A stretch of DNA of 64,000 bases from Brienomyrus brachyistius (GCF_023856365.1 NC_064537.1:7204324-7268323), one strand, 5' to 3'. Shown: positions 33,695 to 47,490, numbered from the stretch's first letter. Program-made: numbers and translations. Notes: generated by a model not told the origin, from the letters alone.

Positions 33695-35240
33695 CCATAT
33701 GATTGTTTCTTTCCAGGTATCAATATTATTTTCAGTGCCACTCTGACTTTGTAAATGTAGGTGCTCTCACCCTGGAAAGTTCTACTCATACCGGGATGAG
33801 AATGCTGCACCATGGGATGGACACAGTCTCTTGGGTCAGATATCTCTTTATTTTCATATATCTATATATCTATATTTTCAACAAGGTCTACTGCAGGTAA
33901 AGCCTGCCAGGAAAATGCATCCCTCACAATAACGGTGCTGGAAGAACAGAGATTTCATTTGGCACGTGCTGCAGCTGCTTCTCGAGAACATGGTAAACGG
34001 GGATTAATCTGACAATATGACTTTCTTGAGTACTTGGTAAAGCACATCTTTACCCATAAAAATGCATTTTAAAGGTAGAAAAAGTGGCTTAATGCACTGC
34101 AGCCTGGTCATAGTGGTACTTTCTTGATGGATTCTCCGTGACAGTCGGCTACTCTACCCTTATGCCGACAGGCCCGCCTGTTTCACTCTGCATCCAGTGT
34201 GGACTCGTCGTGGTTCAGGTGTATAAACCTTCATCCACAGCTGCTGACATCATCTCTCTCATTCTTTGCTGCTCCCCCCAAAGTCATTGAGACCTCCTCA
34301 TCTGGCCCGTTAGCATTTCTATGCATGACCCTGAGCGTCCCTATATGTTAATTGCTTTAATTAACTGAAGACAAACACCTCTGCGGAAGTAGCCGCATTC
34401 CAAATATATCACCTGCCTCTCTTACTCGTGTTTCCTTCATTTTTAGTAGTTACCTGCCATGCAGGGAGGAGGGCTGCCATGTCTTCCTGGGGGGCTGGGT
34501 TAGGCGGCCATGCAGATCAACATCAGTTTTCTCCTGCTTAGTGTTGTCTCTAGTTATTTTTATGGCCAGGATTCTTTGTCTTTTACAACAAGCCCAGACT
34601 CCAGGGGGTTTATGGCGGCTCCGAATAACTGTGCTGTGAGCTGTTTTCTTTGTGCTTTTTTTTTTTTTTTTAAAGTCATCGTCTTCTAATTGGTCTTAAA
34701 ATAGTGTTTTGTTTCCTCCGTTTAGGTTGTGTAATCCGCCACACCCTCCCCCCCCCCCCCCCTCCCACAATTTGTCCACAAATAGGTCAAACACCAGTAA
34801 TGAAGAAAAAAATCACGTGGTTCTACCCAGGAGGCGAGCCAACACCAGAGTGCCTCACCACCCCACATATGCGGTGCAGGTGTGGGTGATAAGCAGACAG
34901 GAAGAAAGGAAGCGCCTGGTTAGCAGGCAGCCGGGCGCAGGATGCAGACCCCCCTTGAACTCGGCTTCAAAGCTTGTTGCTAAGATCACGCTTGGAGTCT
35001 TATTTGAAATCAACTCCAGACACGTTTCTGACCCCAGAGGCCTGCTCTGCTTTGCGCTCGGCTTGCCAGCTGTCTGTTCAGCTAGAAGTTTCCATGCCAT
35101 CTGCAGCGGTGTTAATTTGCCCCGTATCACACCGTACACATTGAACATCTTCTCACGTAAAAAAAAAAAAATCGTCCATCTAGCCTCACACAAACTTGCA
35201 AAGTCTCCATGACAACCAGATGACCATGCCTTTCTGCTCG
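33695..35240. other. no gene recognised
   Basis: Poly(T) at 34658-34671 and a 15-base poly(C) at 34748-34762 are present. Two long overlapping antisense frames (34709-35212 plus, 34855-35325 minus) have no domain and no splice context, so I do not call them. Confidence 0.45.
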
Positions 35241-35266
35241 CATTAAAAGCAAATGTGCTTTTAATG
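35241..35266. other. perfect short hairpin
   Basis: An 11-base stem, cattaaaagca (35241-35251), and its complement tgcttttaatg (35256-35266) enclose a four-base loop. Function unknown. Confidence 0.8.
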
Positions 35267-37600
35267 CCATTATCAATGGATTTGTTTTCAGAGAGGTAAA
35301 CATTCCCATCGGGCAACACATTCATTTGACTTGGAAGTAAGTTGCTTCCTGTTTGTTTTTATGTGGTTCCTGCATATAAAAAAAAAAAACATATTTCTTC
35401 GATTCACGTTAAATATATATCCTCTAAAAAACTCTTCAAAACAAAGGCCTTTTTTGTTCCAGCTGGTGTTCAGCTTTTAGTAACTCTTAATCACTTCCTG
35501 TAAACAGAAATAAAATGTGTCAACTATTTGAGATTAAATACAATGACAAACAGGTTGTACGGAAATGGAGCCAGGTATATTTTATGCTTTTATGCTTTAG
35601 TATTCTAGATACTCCTGATCTGGAGTACAGTACATACTCCCGTACTTGCACTGTAAAAGGTGTGTTTTCTCCATGTTTCCGTAGGTATCTTCCAAGTACT
35701 ACCGTGATCTTCTGCAGGCCGAAAACATGCACCAAGGTGATAGGGCACTTCTAGATTGTTGTGAGCATAACACCTGGGATGTCCCATGCCCTGTGTTTGG
35801 TGGGACAGGCCTCAGGATCGCCCCAACTTCCTAATGGATGAGCAGACTGTGAAAAAGATATATTTGCACTGTTGCATTAAATGGCATGTTAAATGGTGCA
35901 GGACATGCTGCCATTCATGCTGTCTATAGCCTCCGTCGCGCATGTTTTTGCTTATAAGGTCTCTGCTATTTCAAAGCAGGTCCAAGAATTGTGTTTGATG
36001 TCTCTAAAACCTCTAAGATAAGAATGGTGAGCAAGTGAAAAACAATAGAGAGCACAGAGCCAGTAAGCATCAGAATTAGTTTTTTTTTTTTTTACCCAGT
36101 AGGAAGCAGGCAGCTGATTGGCTCCTGTGGCACTAGTCAGACGACATCACAAGTGCCTACCTCCATCATCTCCAGAAGGTGGGGGCTCACTCGGAATACC
36201 AAATAAACCACGGCTTTATCTATTTTTCTACGCCTGGAAAATATTCCCATGAGGCCTTAAGGAAGAGTCTTGCATTCAGCCTTGGTGAAAACAAATTATT
36301 CGCTTCCAATACTATAAAAAAAAAAAATCTCCTTTTATCCCCTTTATGCCTCTTTCCTCTTTGTGATCGGTGGCATTCTTGCGGTTATTTTGAAGCCGAG
36401 GGTCAGGCTGCATCTTGGAGGAATAGAAATGTCGCAATACTCATCGATCTTGCATAAAAATGGGAAAAGTAGCGGGGGGCGGGATTTTTTTATTGCGAAG
36501 CCACATAATGGAAAGGATCGCTCTGAGTGAAACCAGGACTTTAGCTTGATGCAAAATCTCACCTACGGCAAAAACACAGCATGCGGGTGACATTTTGAAT
36601 GTAGGATGGGGTGTCTTTGAGAGCTAAAATGCATCAATGCTTTTTTCTGCTGGGTCTCAGGCATCGGAATCTAAGTTAATCTTCCCTCCAAGAGTGGGCG
36701 GAGCATCTGAATGGAGCTGGAAGCGATGATGCTCTGTATTATACAAGCCACAGAGCCAATCAAGGCAAAAGCCCGGAGGCACAGATGAATGGATTTCTAC
36801 CTTTTTTGTGACCTGGGAGGTTTTACAATTTTTTTTTTGTCCCGTTTGCCAAAAATGAATGAACAGTGGCAGCCTGCTCCTCCCTCGCGTCGTACGTGGT
36901 GCTGGATGGCAGGCCTGTTTGGAAACATGCCTCCCGGGCTGCTCGCGCTCCAAGAGGCCAGCAGATGACATCAATGGCAGCTCCACGCTGAGCCGGGAGG
37001 GAAGCGAATCTCGCGTGACCGTGTCACATTCTAGCCACAATTAAAAGTCTCTCTCATTTTCATAGTGCTTTATAATATGTGATGAATCTGTTTGTGAAAC
37101 ATCAAAATGAGTCATTCAGACATTCTATACATACAGAACCATCGATACTCGTAAGGATTTATAATCACTCAGCACTGCATGCATTACTTAACTTGCATTT
37201 TATCTACATTAGAGTAAAACCGGGGAAATGAGGCTTTGAAACCCACATTAAGTGGGATCCCTGTGGGATGTCAGTCACCTGGTTTAATTCAATACTGGGA
37301 AGTGGGTTAAGTATATTGGTAATTGATGGTAATGATAATCCCACCCATAACCCATAACTGCTTTTATGGCCTTGTTTCTCCAATCAGTGCATTATATTGA
37401 ATTTTCAATATATTGGAAAAGCGCATCAATAAGGGTGCTTGTTAAACTAGGGGGTGGGGGGGTGCTTGGGGTGAGGTCACACGATGAGCTCACCATTACA
37501 GTCTGGCTCCTGTTTTTCTTCTTGGGCCCAGAACACATGTCCAGACCCCATCACGCCCCCTTTCCCATAACCCCTCCTCCTTGTACTGACACAGAAACAG
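35267..37600. other. no gene recognised
   Basis: Poly(A)/(T) tracts occur near 35380, 36080 and 36318. A GC-richer part at 36880-37020 has CpGs but no recognisable exon. Confidence 0.45.
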
Positions 37601-37604
37601 CAGT

Positions 37605-37905
37605 ATATGTGTCTTCGCGGGTTATGCCTCTGTGATCAGAAGGTCGCTGGTTTGAACCCCATGCTCGACGGAATAGTCACCCCCCCCTCCCCCCAAAATA
37701 AATGCTCCAAGGGTGCTGGATAAATGGCCTGACCCTGTTCTTTGATTTCAAATTTGCTCTTAACTGTGTGCCTGTGTGTGTGTGTGTGTGTGTGTGTGTC
37801 TGTGTCTGTGTGTGTGTGTGTGTGTGCACTTCAATGACAAGCAGGATGGGATGTGTGAAAAGAATCATTCCACTGTACTTGTACAAACGGCAAATAAAGT
37901 TTAAT
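37605..37905 (+). mobile_element. SINE-C with internal TG microsatellite
   Basis: The tRNA-like head 'gatcagaaggtcgctggttt' (B box GGTTTGAACCC, 37649 on) is followed by 'aaatgctccaagggtgctgg' and the tail 'gtacttgtacaaacggcaaa' + 'taaag'. A (TG)n array (37772-37828) has expanded in the body. The same head and tail recur at 47145 and 54535. Confidence 0.75.
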
Positions 37906-37909
37906 TGAC

Positions 37910-39345
37910 AACGCTCCCTCCTCTTTCGTACCTCCCTACTCCTCCCACCAACATGTCACATGGTTCATTCTGCCACCATTACTGTAACGTCACTGAGTAA
38001 TCTGAATACTGCGTTTGTCACATCTGTCAGTGTGTTAAATCGACACTGGGGGGGTGAACCAGTTTGGACCGGGGTGGCCCCCTCTGCATCCTCCCCAACG
38101 TTGTTACTTCTCATTATTTCATTAACTGATCAGATAATCAGTATGAGGATCATAATGATTGTCATTTTATCCATAATTTTATTTAAACGATAATTCATTT
38201 CCAGTATTAACAAGATATTAAGCTAACGCAAAGAGAGATAAATGAATGGATTGGATACGGTTTCAAAATTAAAATCATCTCTCGCCAAAAATGCACCCTG
38301 ATATCAAGAAAGCAGTGCTTGACTGAAGGTGTTGGTCATTCATGGCGACCCACCAGTACCAAAGATAGGAGGGCAGCAAATGGTCTGTCAAACCCCCCGT
38401 CCCGAGGATGAGAGAGCCAGGTGCGTTCTGGGAAAAGAGCTGGCCATTCCGAAACCGCAAGGCCGTGTCAGCGCTCAGCGAGAGAACGAGAGATGGAAGC
38501 AGGTGAGGCAGAGAGGAAGAAAGGCAATGCTATTAAAGGACTACAGCAGACACGCTTCGCCTCCCACGCTACCTTTTAAGAAGACAATGTTTCTTTATCC
38601 ACTGTTACTTAGCAGCCTTGAGGCAGTTCACCCCTGACCCCTGACCTCTGAGGCCCAACGTCGTGACGAACTACCCTGGAAACAACCCTCTCTCTTCCAC
38701 ACGCCCCTGCAAACTGCCTCTTCACGGACGAGTATTTCCAACCCATGGGGAAATATAAGGGACAGAAAGTCATTTTTTCCACATCTGATACACGGTAACA
38801 CGACTCGCCCAGTGATCTTCCGTTTAGCTTAACTTCCCAGAGATAAATGTGGTATATATCCCGGTAAAGGGAGTACTAGTGCGGGAGAGCTTTATTACTC
38901 ATTTTTAATGAGTAGAATGAGTAGGATGCTGTTCAGTGACCCTTAGTGGATGGGGAGTTAGTGAAATGTGCTTCTTGATGCTAACAGCTGGGTCTCACAG
39001 CCGCAGGCAATTGGCTGGGAGCGTTAGGGCCAGCTCCATGGATCCCCAACTGGGTCTGCGTCATCGCCTGATGGCCGGCTATTTCCGAAGACGGTAACAC
39101 CGGATCACAATAAGCCTGGCAACCGCACTCTCTGCCTCTGCCCCATTCACACGGGCAACATCGTTTTGTGGCGATTTGCTCCATTGCACTCTGACACATT
39201 TCTCCAGACTTGAGACATTTCGCAGACTTATAAAGGATCTTTCAGCTTTCTAAACTGTTCTACAATTTCCAGAGGACTGCAATCATTTGTTGACTGAATG
39301 TGTGAACGTGGGGTGAAAAGTCAGGTGACAAAGCCACTCGTCCGT
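37910..39345. other. no gene recognised
   Basis: Nothing recognisable beyond chance frames. Confidence 0.5.
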
Positions 39346-39485
39346 ATTTATTTAGCAGATCAGAGAGCAGGAAGAAATGGGGCTACAGTCCTTATTCGGG
39401 GGTCTAGCAGTGGCATCACCCTGCTAGCCGTGGGATTTCAGCTAGTGATCTTTTGACCACAGACACAGAGCCACACACTGTCCCA
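39346..39485 (-). mobile_element. SINE-B, L2-tailed tRNA-derived
   Basis: Plus-strand reading starts 'tatttatttagcagatcaga' (complement of the L2-type tail), passes 'atggggctacagtcc', and ends in 'tagtgatcttttgaccacag' + 'agccacacactg', the complement of the tRNA-like head. B box substantially mutated. Confidence 0.6.
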
Positions 39486-41016
<1,531 letters not shown>

Positions 41017-41179
41017 CACTAATTGACTAGCTATGTGTGATTCCTTTCATTTGAGGTTCCGTTGGCCTGACTCCCAAACGAGTGCCTTCTTTTCCCTTCA
41101 TGCACAGACTCCCACGTTAATACGCACAAGGATCACATTCCGTCAATCAAGCTAAGTGGTGTGGCACTTAAAGACCGTA

Positions 41180-41290
41180 TAGAGGTGACAAAAAATATGC
41201 CGGTTCAAATCCCAAAAGGGGGTCATGTTAACGTGCCCTTCGTTTAACTCAAATTGCCTGGGTAAAAATAAAATAAAATTACCGGTTAAA
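41180..41290 (+). mobile_element. tRNA-derived SINE fragment
   Basis: The B-box-like 'gccggttcaaatcccaaaag' is followed by 'acgtgcccttcgtttaactc' and 'aaattgcctgggtaaaa', matching the body of a SINE whose usual text is 'cccttgagcaaggtacttaacctgaattgc'. Confidence 0.6.
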
Positions 41291-41704
41291 CAGCTGGTGA
41301 TTTGGTTTGGATTACGGTGCCCGCTAAGCAAATGAATTAGGCAGCTTTTTTCGTTTAGTACATTTTTATGGGCAGGTATTCATGAAGAGCTGTCGCCAAT
41401 AATTATCTCCCAGAGGGAATAACAAAACCTTTAAAGCGGCAGCACAGAACTTGCGCAGTCCATCTGCGTTTGCACAGTCAAGCAAGACTGACGCTTAATT
41501 GGCATAACGTGACATGGAGTCCTGGTTCGGGGAGTGACTAGGGGCGAGCCGGCAGCACGCACAATTTCTTGACATTTTTTTTTTCCATTATGTGAAGAAA
41601 GGAATCCTGTCGAGAGTAAATCCGTATCGCAGTAAAACAAAGGAAACCCAAGTCATGTAGCATTGAGTAAACTGGCTGAATGAGCTTTCAGGATGTTCCT
41701 TGAT

Positions 41705-41895
41705 TCACATTTATTTAGCAGACATCTTTATTCGAAGTGATGTATATTGTTTTGAAGAATGCAGGAGGTATTAGATAGTGTATTGGTAATAGAAGACTTT
41801 CCTCAGGGGCTGAAATCACCCAGCCATCTCCAGGGTTTGAGCCAGTAACCTTCCAATTATATGGCCAGCATACTAACCCACAGAGCCACATATGA
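41705..41895 (-). mobile_element. SINE-B, L2-tailed tRNA-derived
   Basis: Plus-strand reading begins 'catttatttagcagacatct' and 'ttattcgaagtgatgta' (complement of the L2-type tail). It ends 'tccagggtttgagccagtaa' (B box complement) and 'cagagccacatatg' (A-box side). Head and tail are both present, so the copy is close to full length. It abuts the minisatellite at 41912. Confidence 0.8.
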
Positions 41896-41911
41896 CTAGC
41901 AAAGTTGGTAT

Positions 41912-42185
41912 CGGCACCTTTAGCAGGTCTGTAGACAGACTGTCTGGACCTTTAGCAGGTCTGTTTACTGGCTGCCCACACCATTAGCAGGCCTGTAGAC
42001 TGGCTGTCTGGGCTTTCAGCTGGTCTGTAGACTGGATGTCTGCACCTTTAGCAGGTCTGTAGGTTGGCAGACTGCACCTTTAGCAGGTTTGTAGACTGGA
42101 TGTCTGCACCTTTATCAGGTCTGTAGACTGGCTGCCAGGCTTTCAGCAGGTCTGTAGACCAGCTGCCTGGGCTTTCAGCAGGTAC
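41912..42185 (+). repeat. minisatellite, about 32-34 bp x 8
   Basis: Imperfect units built on 'cctttagcaggtctgtagac' plus a 'tggNtgtctg' linker repeat about eight times. Variants switch between 'cctttagcagg' and 'gctttcagcagg'. The array begins within 20 bases of the SINE head next to it. Confidence 0.9.
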
Positions 42186-43951
42186 AAGCTGAGTCCTGCA
42201 AATGTGTTGCCAGCTCCAATTGGTTTATTTATAGCTTGTAAAGATATAAACATATATAGGAATCTGTCTTCATCTGCTTATGAATCCTGCTATGGCTTGA
42301 TATATCAGTCTTATGCTCACTATGTACACTAACAAAGTAGTCAGTGTGGGAGAGCCAGCCCTTCTTAACAGCAGTCAGGCCCACAGGACACAAGGACCTG
42401 AGAATGGAATGGGGCCATTTTATCAGCATGTTCAGACTAATTCAGGCAGGTGAACAAGAAAATGACACGTGACTGAGCTGAGCGTGAATCAAGCTGGACC
42501 ACTGCCTCCAGGGAACCTGCTACTTAATGCATTACAAACAAACTTTATACCCTTAGTTATTAATTACCGATTCATAGAGAGGCCTGTGCCCAAAGTATTC
42601 AAGGCCATGTAGTTTTTCTACATATACAGCGATGGAAAAAATTAAGAGACCACTCTATGTTTTTAAACAAACCTGCACTTTTTAATCCTGGTATTATCAT
42701 GATTCAGCTGGCTGAAGGTGACGCTGAGCAGCGGAGCACGTCCAGATTCAAAGTTTCTAAGACAGCAGTACAGAAGAATAAGGTGAAGCAGGAGACACCG
42801 GGAACGAGCAGAAACCAGCCAGGTAGAGGGAGGAAGTGACTTTCTAATGCCAGAGATGAGCGTTAACTTATCCGACAGTTTCTTATAAATCGTAGGATGA
42901 CATGAAGTGACCTTCAAAATAAATGGGAAACATTAAGTCCAGGTGTGAAGTGCATTGCTAGGTCAGTTCATATCAGGCTCCTAGAAGCAGGACTGAAGTC
43001 CCATAAAGCAAGGAAGAAGCCCTTCATGAATGAGAAAGAAGAACCAGGCGGCAGTTTGCAAAGAAAAAACAATGTACTGTATTATTCACAAATATCTCTT
43101 AATTTTTTCCACGGCTGTATCTGTCCCAAACAGAGCCTTTCCCTGCCTCTAACTGAGTCCTCCAATGATGTCTCTTCAGCAGGCTGCTGCCTTTAAATAT
43201 AACATTGTGACTGATGTTTCTATACAGGCAGTATAACCCTAGCAATCTGCATGCATCTAGCCTCTCCCTTCCTTTCCCGTCTCCGACTTCTCGAGCTTCT
43301 CTGCACGAGGACGTCAAGGCCCTGGTGCTCAGACGGAGCACCCACAGCCCGCGGCGGAGCAGGGCGAGTCGGGGGATGGCAGGGGCAGGCCGTTCCAGTC
43401 GAGGGGCCGCTTTATTTAACGGCTTCTCGGTGCCTCCACTGAAAGCTCCGCTCCATTATGGCTCTTGGCAACCTTTGACACCCCCTAGCCCGTCAATCCT
43501 GCAAAGTGAGCTGCGTATTAATAGAATGAGAAAGTGAAAGGTGTGAGCAGGAGGAAAGGGCAAGCCACGTATGCAGGGGGAGGGGGGCATTCTCGTTCCC
43601 TCAAGGTGTAATTAAAACCAGTCGGTTTGTCGCTGATGGTAGGTGTTCCCTGCATGAGAATGACACACTCCCTTCCCCCACACAGCCTGCACACTCTGCC
43701 TGTCACACTCGCACTTCGTTAATGCCCTCTCTGTCTCCCCCACCCCTCACTCAGATGGTACGCTCCATCCAAAGGAAACAGGAGATCCATCAAATGCATG
43801 GCGTCCAGGCTATGGATGGCTGTCTAGAATGATATACAGCATTAGCAGAGGTAGGCAATGCCTGCCAATAAAAGTGAAAGGAAAGCAGAACAGAAGCACT
43901 CAGTATGTAGATTTTAATGCCTTGCACTCAAAGCCAGAATTTTGTTATGAT
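42186..43951. other. no gene recognised; CpG-rich 43.29-43.45 kb
   Basis: No recognisable exon. A GC- and CpG-rich patch at about 43290-43450 gives Arg/Ser/Pro-rich open frames in two phases, a compositional effect. Confidence 0.45.
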
Positions 43952-44135
43952 GCCCTGTGATGGACTGGCATCCCATCCAGGGTGTCCCCTGCCCCGTGCC
44001 CTGTGATGGACTGGCATCCCATCCAGGGTGTCCCCTGCCCCGTGCCCTGTGATGGACTGGCATCCCATCCAGGGTGTCCTCTGCCTCATGCACTGCGATG
44101 GACTGGCATCCTGTGCGGGGGGTATCCCCTGTGTC
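43952..44135 (+). repeat. minisatellite of a SINE-A segment, 46 bp x 4
   Basis: Units start at 43952, 43998, 44044 and 44090, each exactly 46 bases apart. The first three units are nearly identical and the fourth is diverged. The unit has the same 'gatggactggcatcc...ccagggtgtcccctgcc' content as the array at 4186. Confidence 0.95.
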
Positions 44136-44215
44136 ATACCCCATCCTTTCTGGAGTTGGTTCTAGTCTGACTTTGACCCTGTACCGGATATGCAGTTGTG
44201 CAATAGAAACAGGCA
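44136..44215 (+). mobile_element. SINE-A 3' tail after the minisatellite
   Basis: 'ctggagttggttctagtctg', 'actttgaccctgtaccggat' and 'atgcagttgtg' follow in SINE-A order, showing that the minisatellite arose inside a SINE-A copy. Confidence 0.7.
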
Positions 44216-44814
44216 GATCAGCAGAAACATGCAGCCCTAACAGGCAAGTGCAAAACTATAGAAGGTATTGGGGGGTAGGGAGGGATTTTTATTCTTCACA
44301 GCCGTGTTTCAAAATAAAACGATTCTGGTTCGATTCTAAAAGGAAACATTTTAAAGAATGTTCGATCCTGACCACAACCCCCCAGACAACACATGCATGT
44401 ACGATTTCGGTCTGTAGGTCTGGTTGCTTGAGTATAAAATATACAGAAATATTATTTTAAGTGGACCGTGGAACTGGGGCGGCAGCATAAGGTCATGTCC
44501 ACTCTGTTTTTTTAAAAAATGGATATAATTCAGGCCTCAACTAATAAGGTTTTATCAAATTGCATTACACTACTTTTGTGATGGTTCATCGTGGCATTTG
44601 ATTATCCAGAAATTATCCAGGCCTCAGGTTTCGCGGTCCATGCTCACAGGGCAGACCTCACACGCTCACTCTTACCTCCTGTTTTGTCTCTCAGCACAGA
44701 CCACGATCTGTAGACCGCCTTTTGTCCCTCTTTTCCTACAGCCACGTCTGTCTCCTCTGTTCATTTCCCTCTCCCAGTCTGTTAAGCCCAAAAAGGCTCA
44801 CTGCAGGTGCACTT
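44216..44814. other. no gene recognised
   Basis: AT-rich sequence; nothing identified. Confidence 0.5.
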
Positions 44815-45300
44815 ATCCCCGCGCCCTGTAGATCATTAAGGTATCATTAAAATGGCGTCTTTAATACATCACAAAAGGTCCAGATATTAAAAGTATGACG
44901 AGCCGCTCATTACAATGACCCCAGTGAATGGAACTCCGAGTACCATGCATTCTGCGCAACCTGCAATGTGACTACTGCGCTATTCAAAGGGAGTATATAA
45001 AATTCAAGCACCAGAACACGGCACCTCTTCATTTTTTCTCAATGCCCTCCCCAGCAATCTCAATTTCAGACATATTAATTACTCTATTTCAAACCCTAAA
45101 AATTACTGCCATCTCCGAACAGTAAACAGTTGCATCATCACGCTCCACTATTTACATTTTTTGAGTAATGATGAGCTGATTTTTATCATTACTATGCATT
45201 TTTTCATTTTTTCCCCAAAGGGAATAGCAATAATTACTGTTGCAGATGCTGCAATTGTTATTGATAGCAATAATTATCTTTCCAACAATATCATATTATG
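44815..45300. other. candidate conserved non-coding element
   Basis: Repeat-free and AT-rich but not simple, with a dense set of homeodomain-, POU- and SOX-like words (CATTAAAATGG, ATTAATTACT, GATAGCAATAATTAT, AACAATA). The composition matches developmental enhancers. This is inference from base content and the absence of repeats only. Confidence 0.3.
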
Positions 45301-45594
45301 TTTAACAGCCACCCAAGGCCCCGTCGGGTTTTGTGTGGCGTCGATTAGGCGATGCCCACTTATTTTCTCTGCCCCCATCCACCAATCAGACGTGTTCCAC
45401 AGTCCATGTGTGTTTGTAAATGTACAGACCAATACCGGAAAGTTCTCCGTCTGCAAATCTGTTATCTTTTCCTTCTGTATCCTTTCACAGTTTCTTTATA
45501 CAGATACCAGTGGGTTTGGGGGGAGATGATGTGTGTATAAAGTACAGTAACATGTGGGGTGGAGTGAGAGGCAGCAGTGATCTGTTTTGCTTCT

Positions 45595-45720
45595 CCGCAG
45601 CCGTGATTAATGCATGTGATTATCCCACCTGTAATAAATGTGCCTGATTACGCCTGATCTGCCTCCCCGGCTCGGATGCCATTATAGCTACGGCTGAGCT
45701 GCACCTACCCATCACACCCC
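45595..45720. other. candidate conserved non-coding element
   Basis: 'gccgtgattaatgcatgtga', 'ttatcccacctgtaataaat' and 'gattacgcctgat' give several GATTA/TAATC bicoid-type and E-box (CACCTG) words in 60 bases, in repeat-free sequence. Speculative. Confidence 0.3.
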
Positions 45721-45783
45721 CGTCCTCGAAGAGTCACACACCCCAATGCGCTGAAAGCACAGAGAGGCACATTTAGGGTGTCC

Positions 45784-45795
45784 GGGGGGGGGGGG
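45784..45795 (+). repeat. poly(G) run, 12 bases
   Basis: Uninterrupted G run. Confidence 0.95.
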
Positions 45796-45867
45796 AGAAA
45801 GCCATCATGGTATTTACCCTGGGTGCTTGGGGATCACATGAGCAATGTGGGAGTTGTGGGGGGTTTC

Positions 45868-46095
45868 ATTGAGTATACCATTGAATACACACCATTGAGT
45901 ATACCATTGAATACACACCATTGAGTATACCATTGAATACACACCATTGAGTATACCATTGAATACACACCATTGAGTATACCATTGAATACACACCATT
46001 GAGTATACCATTGAATACACACCATTGAGTATACCATTGAATACACACCATTGAGTATACCATTGAATACACACCATTGAATATACCATTGATTA
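45868..46095 (+). repeat. 26-bp minisatellite, nearly 9 copies
   Basis: The unit 'attgagtataccattgaata' + 'cacacc' repeats every 26 bases from 45868 with almost no change; the last unit is variant. Each unit is itself two related half-units around CCATTGA. Because 26 is not a multiple of 3 and no stop is created on the minus strand, all three minus frames stay open (Asn-Gly-Val-Tyr-Ser-Met type), which is not evidence of a gene. Confidence 0.96.
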
Positions 46096-47144
46096 AACCT
46101 GTTAAGTCTGATTTAATTTTTCTGCTAACACCTTGCTGAGAGGAGCAATAAATCGCGTTTCCCCTCCTCTTTCCCACTCTTCTGCCCTTTCTCTTGACCT
46201 CTTCTCTCTGTGATTGTGCGTAACTTAGCTCTTTAGCCCAATTACGGTATTCATCTTTCCGCAAACAAAAATAAAGGGCTTTCATTCTTAAAACAAATAC
46301 CACGCCATTTACAAATGGAAATCAGCAACAGAATTACTGAGAATCTATCAAAATAAGTTAAAAATAAGGGGAAAATATGGTCTTTTTTTAACACAATGTT
46401 ATTGTGGTATTATTAAGGAAACCCAACATCACGTGTATGGTAGAAATGGGGGAGAGGGTCTGGACATCCAGGGAGGGGTGGAGTCAGGTCACCAGCCTAT
46501 CCATCTGCTTTAGCTGTGCCTCATGGCCAGTCGCATAAGACCGGCTTCTGACTGGTTTTTGCCTTGGTCCCACAGATGAGCCGATTCCCACTTTCTGTTC
46601 CTGTTTCCGTCCCTTATGGTGTCTGTTCTTTCTGTTCCCGTTCGCCAGTTTACTAACCCCGTCACCACTCTCGTCGGCAGCACGGCCGACCCCTTCCTCC
46701 TGGCGCGTCGCTCCGATTGGGGGAGCCTCACGTCCGCAGGACAGCGGCTGGTACCTGAAGAAGGGCCGCATTCCGCAGCGGTGATGGCTGACTCATCGCA
46801 CCGCCGCCCACTTCAGGCATCCTTCCAAAGAAACGGCTGTTTATCGTGGATTCTTCTCTATCCTCCCGGAAAAAAATCGGCACTTTAATGAAGTTCTCGG
46901 TGGGCTTCGGTGACAGACTGACCCGCTTCTCGCACAGACACAGGCAACAAAACACCGCAGACAGCAGCACTGATAGACAAAGACCCTGCTGGAGACTGCT
47001 GCTGATTAGGGCTGAGGTTTAATGTTGTTTGTCTTCTCACATTTACAAATGAGATTATTAAGGATAGGCGGGGGGGTGGGGTGGGGTGGGGGGGTGAATG
47101 TTTGTTTTGTTGTTATGTATCTGGGCCCTGTTCTGTTGTTTGGT
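46096..47144. other. no gene recognised
   Basis: The GC-richer 46.5-46.9 kb part has open frames on both strands without domains. G-rich runs lie at 47069-47094. Confidence 0.45.
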
Positions 47145-47490
47145 GGGGGGGTGGTTTCTATGTCTATAACCAGAAGATTCCCAGTTCAAATCTCACATTG
47201 AGCCAAATTGTCAATTCTCCATTGGGCCCCTGAGCAAAGTCCCCCCCCCCCCCCCCGCCCCCCCAACCCCAGAATATGCTCCAGGGGAACCAGACTAATA
47301 GCAGGACCATATGCATATGTATATCTCCTTGGAGGGCATGAGAGAGTATACACGAAAAAGTGCTGTAATGAGTTTTCACAAATGGCAAACAAGGCTGTTT
47401 CCTGTATATCTCAGTTCTCCTTCTTTGTTCTTATACATATTTCAGCATGCACTGAACACATATAATGACTTATCTAGTACATGGTTATAT
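47145..47490 (+). mobile_element. SINE-C with poly(C) insert
   Basis: The head 'ctataaccagaagattccca' + 'gttcaaatctc' (B box), body 'cccctgagcaaagt', then 'atatgctccaggggaaccag' and tail 'cacaaatggcaaac' match SINE-C. A run of 16 C (47241-47256) plus 7 C has expanded in the body, at the place where the 54.6 kb copy has 'aagcccccaaaac'. Confidence 0.7.

Noticed and set aside
34709..35325. Overlapping long frames on both strands (167 and 156 codons)
   Set aside because: Both run through poly(C)/poly(A) tracts, neither shows a recognisable motif, and antisense open frames often mirror each other's codon phase.
45814..46303. Asn-Gly-Val-Tyr-Ser-Met repeat protein of up to 145 codons
   Set aside because: It is open in all three minus frames because of a 26-bp tandem unit without stop triplets; not coding evidence.
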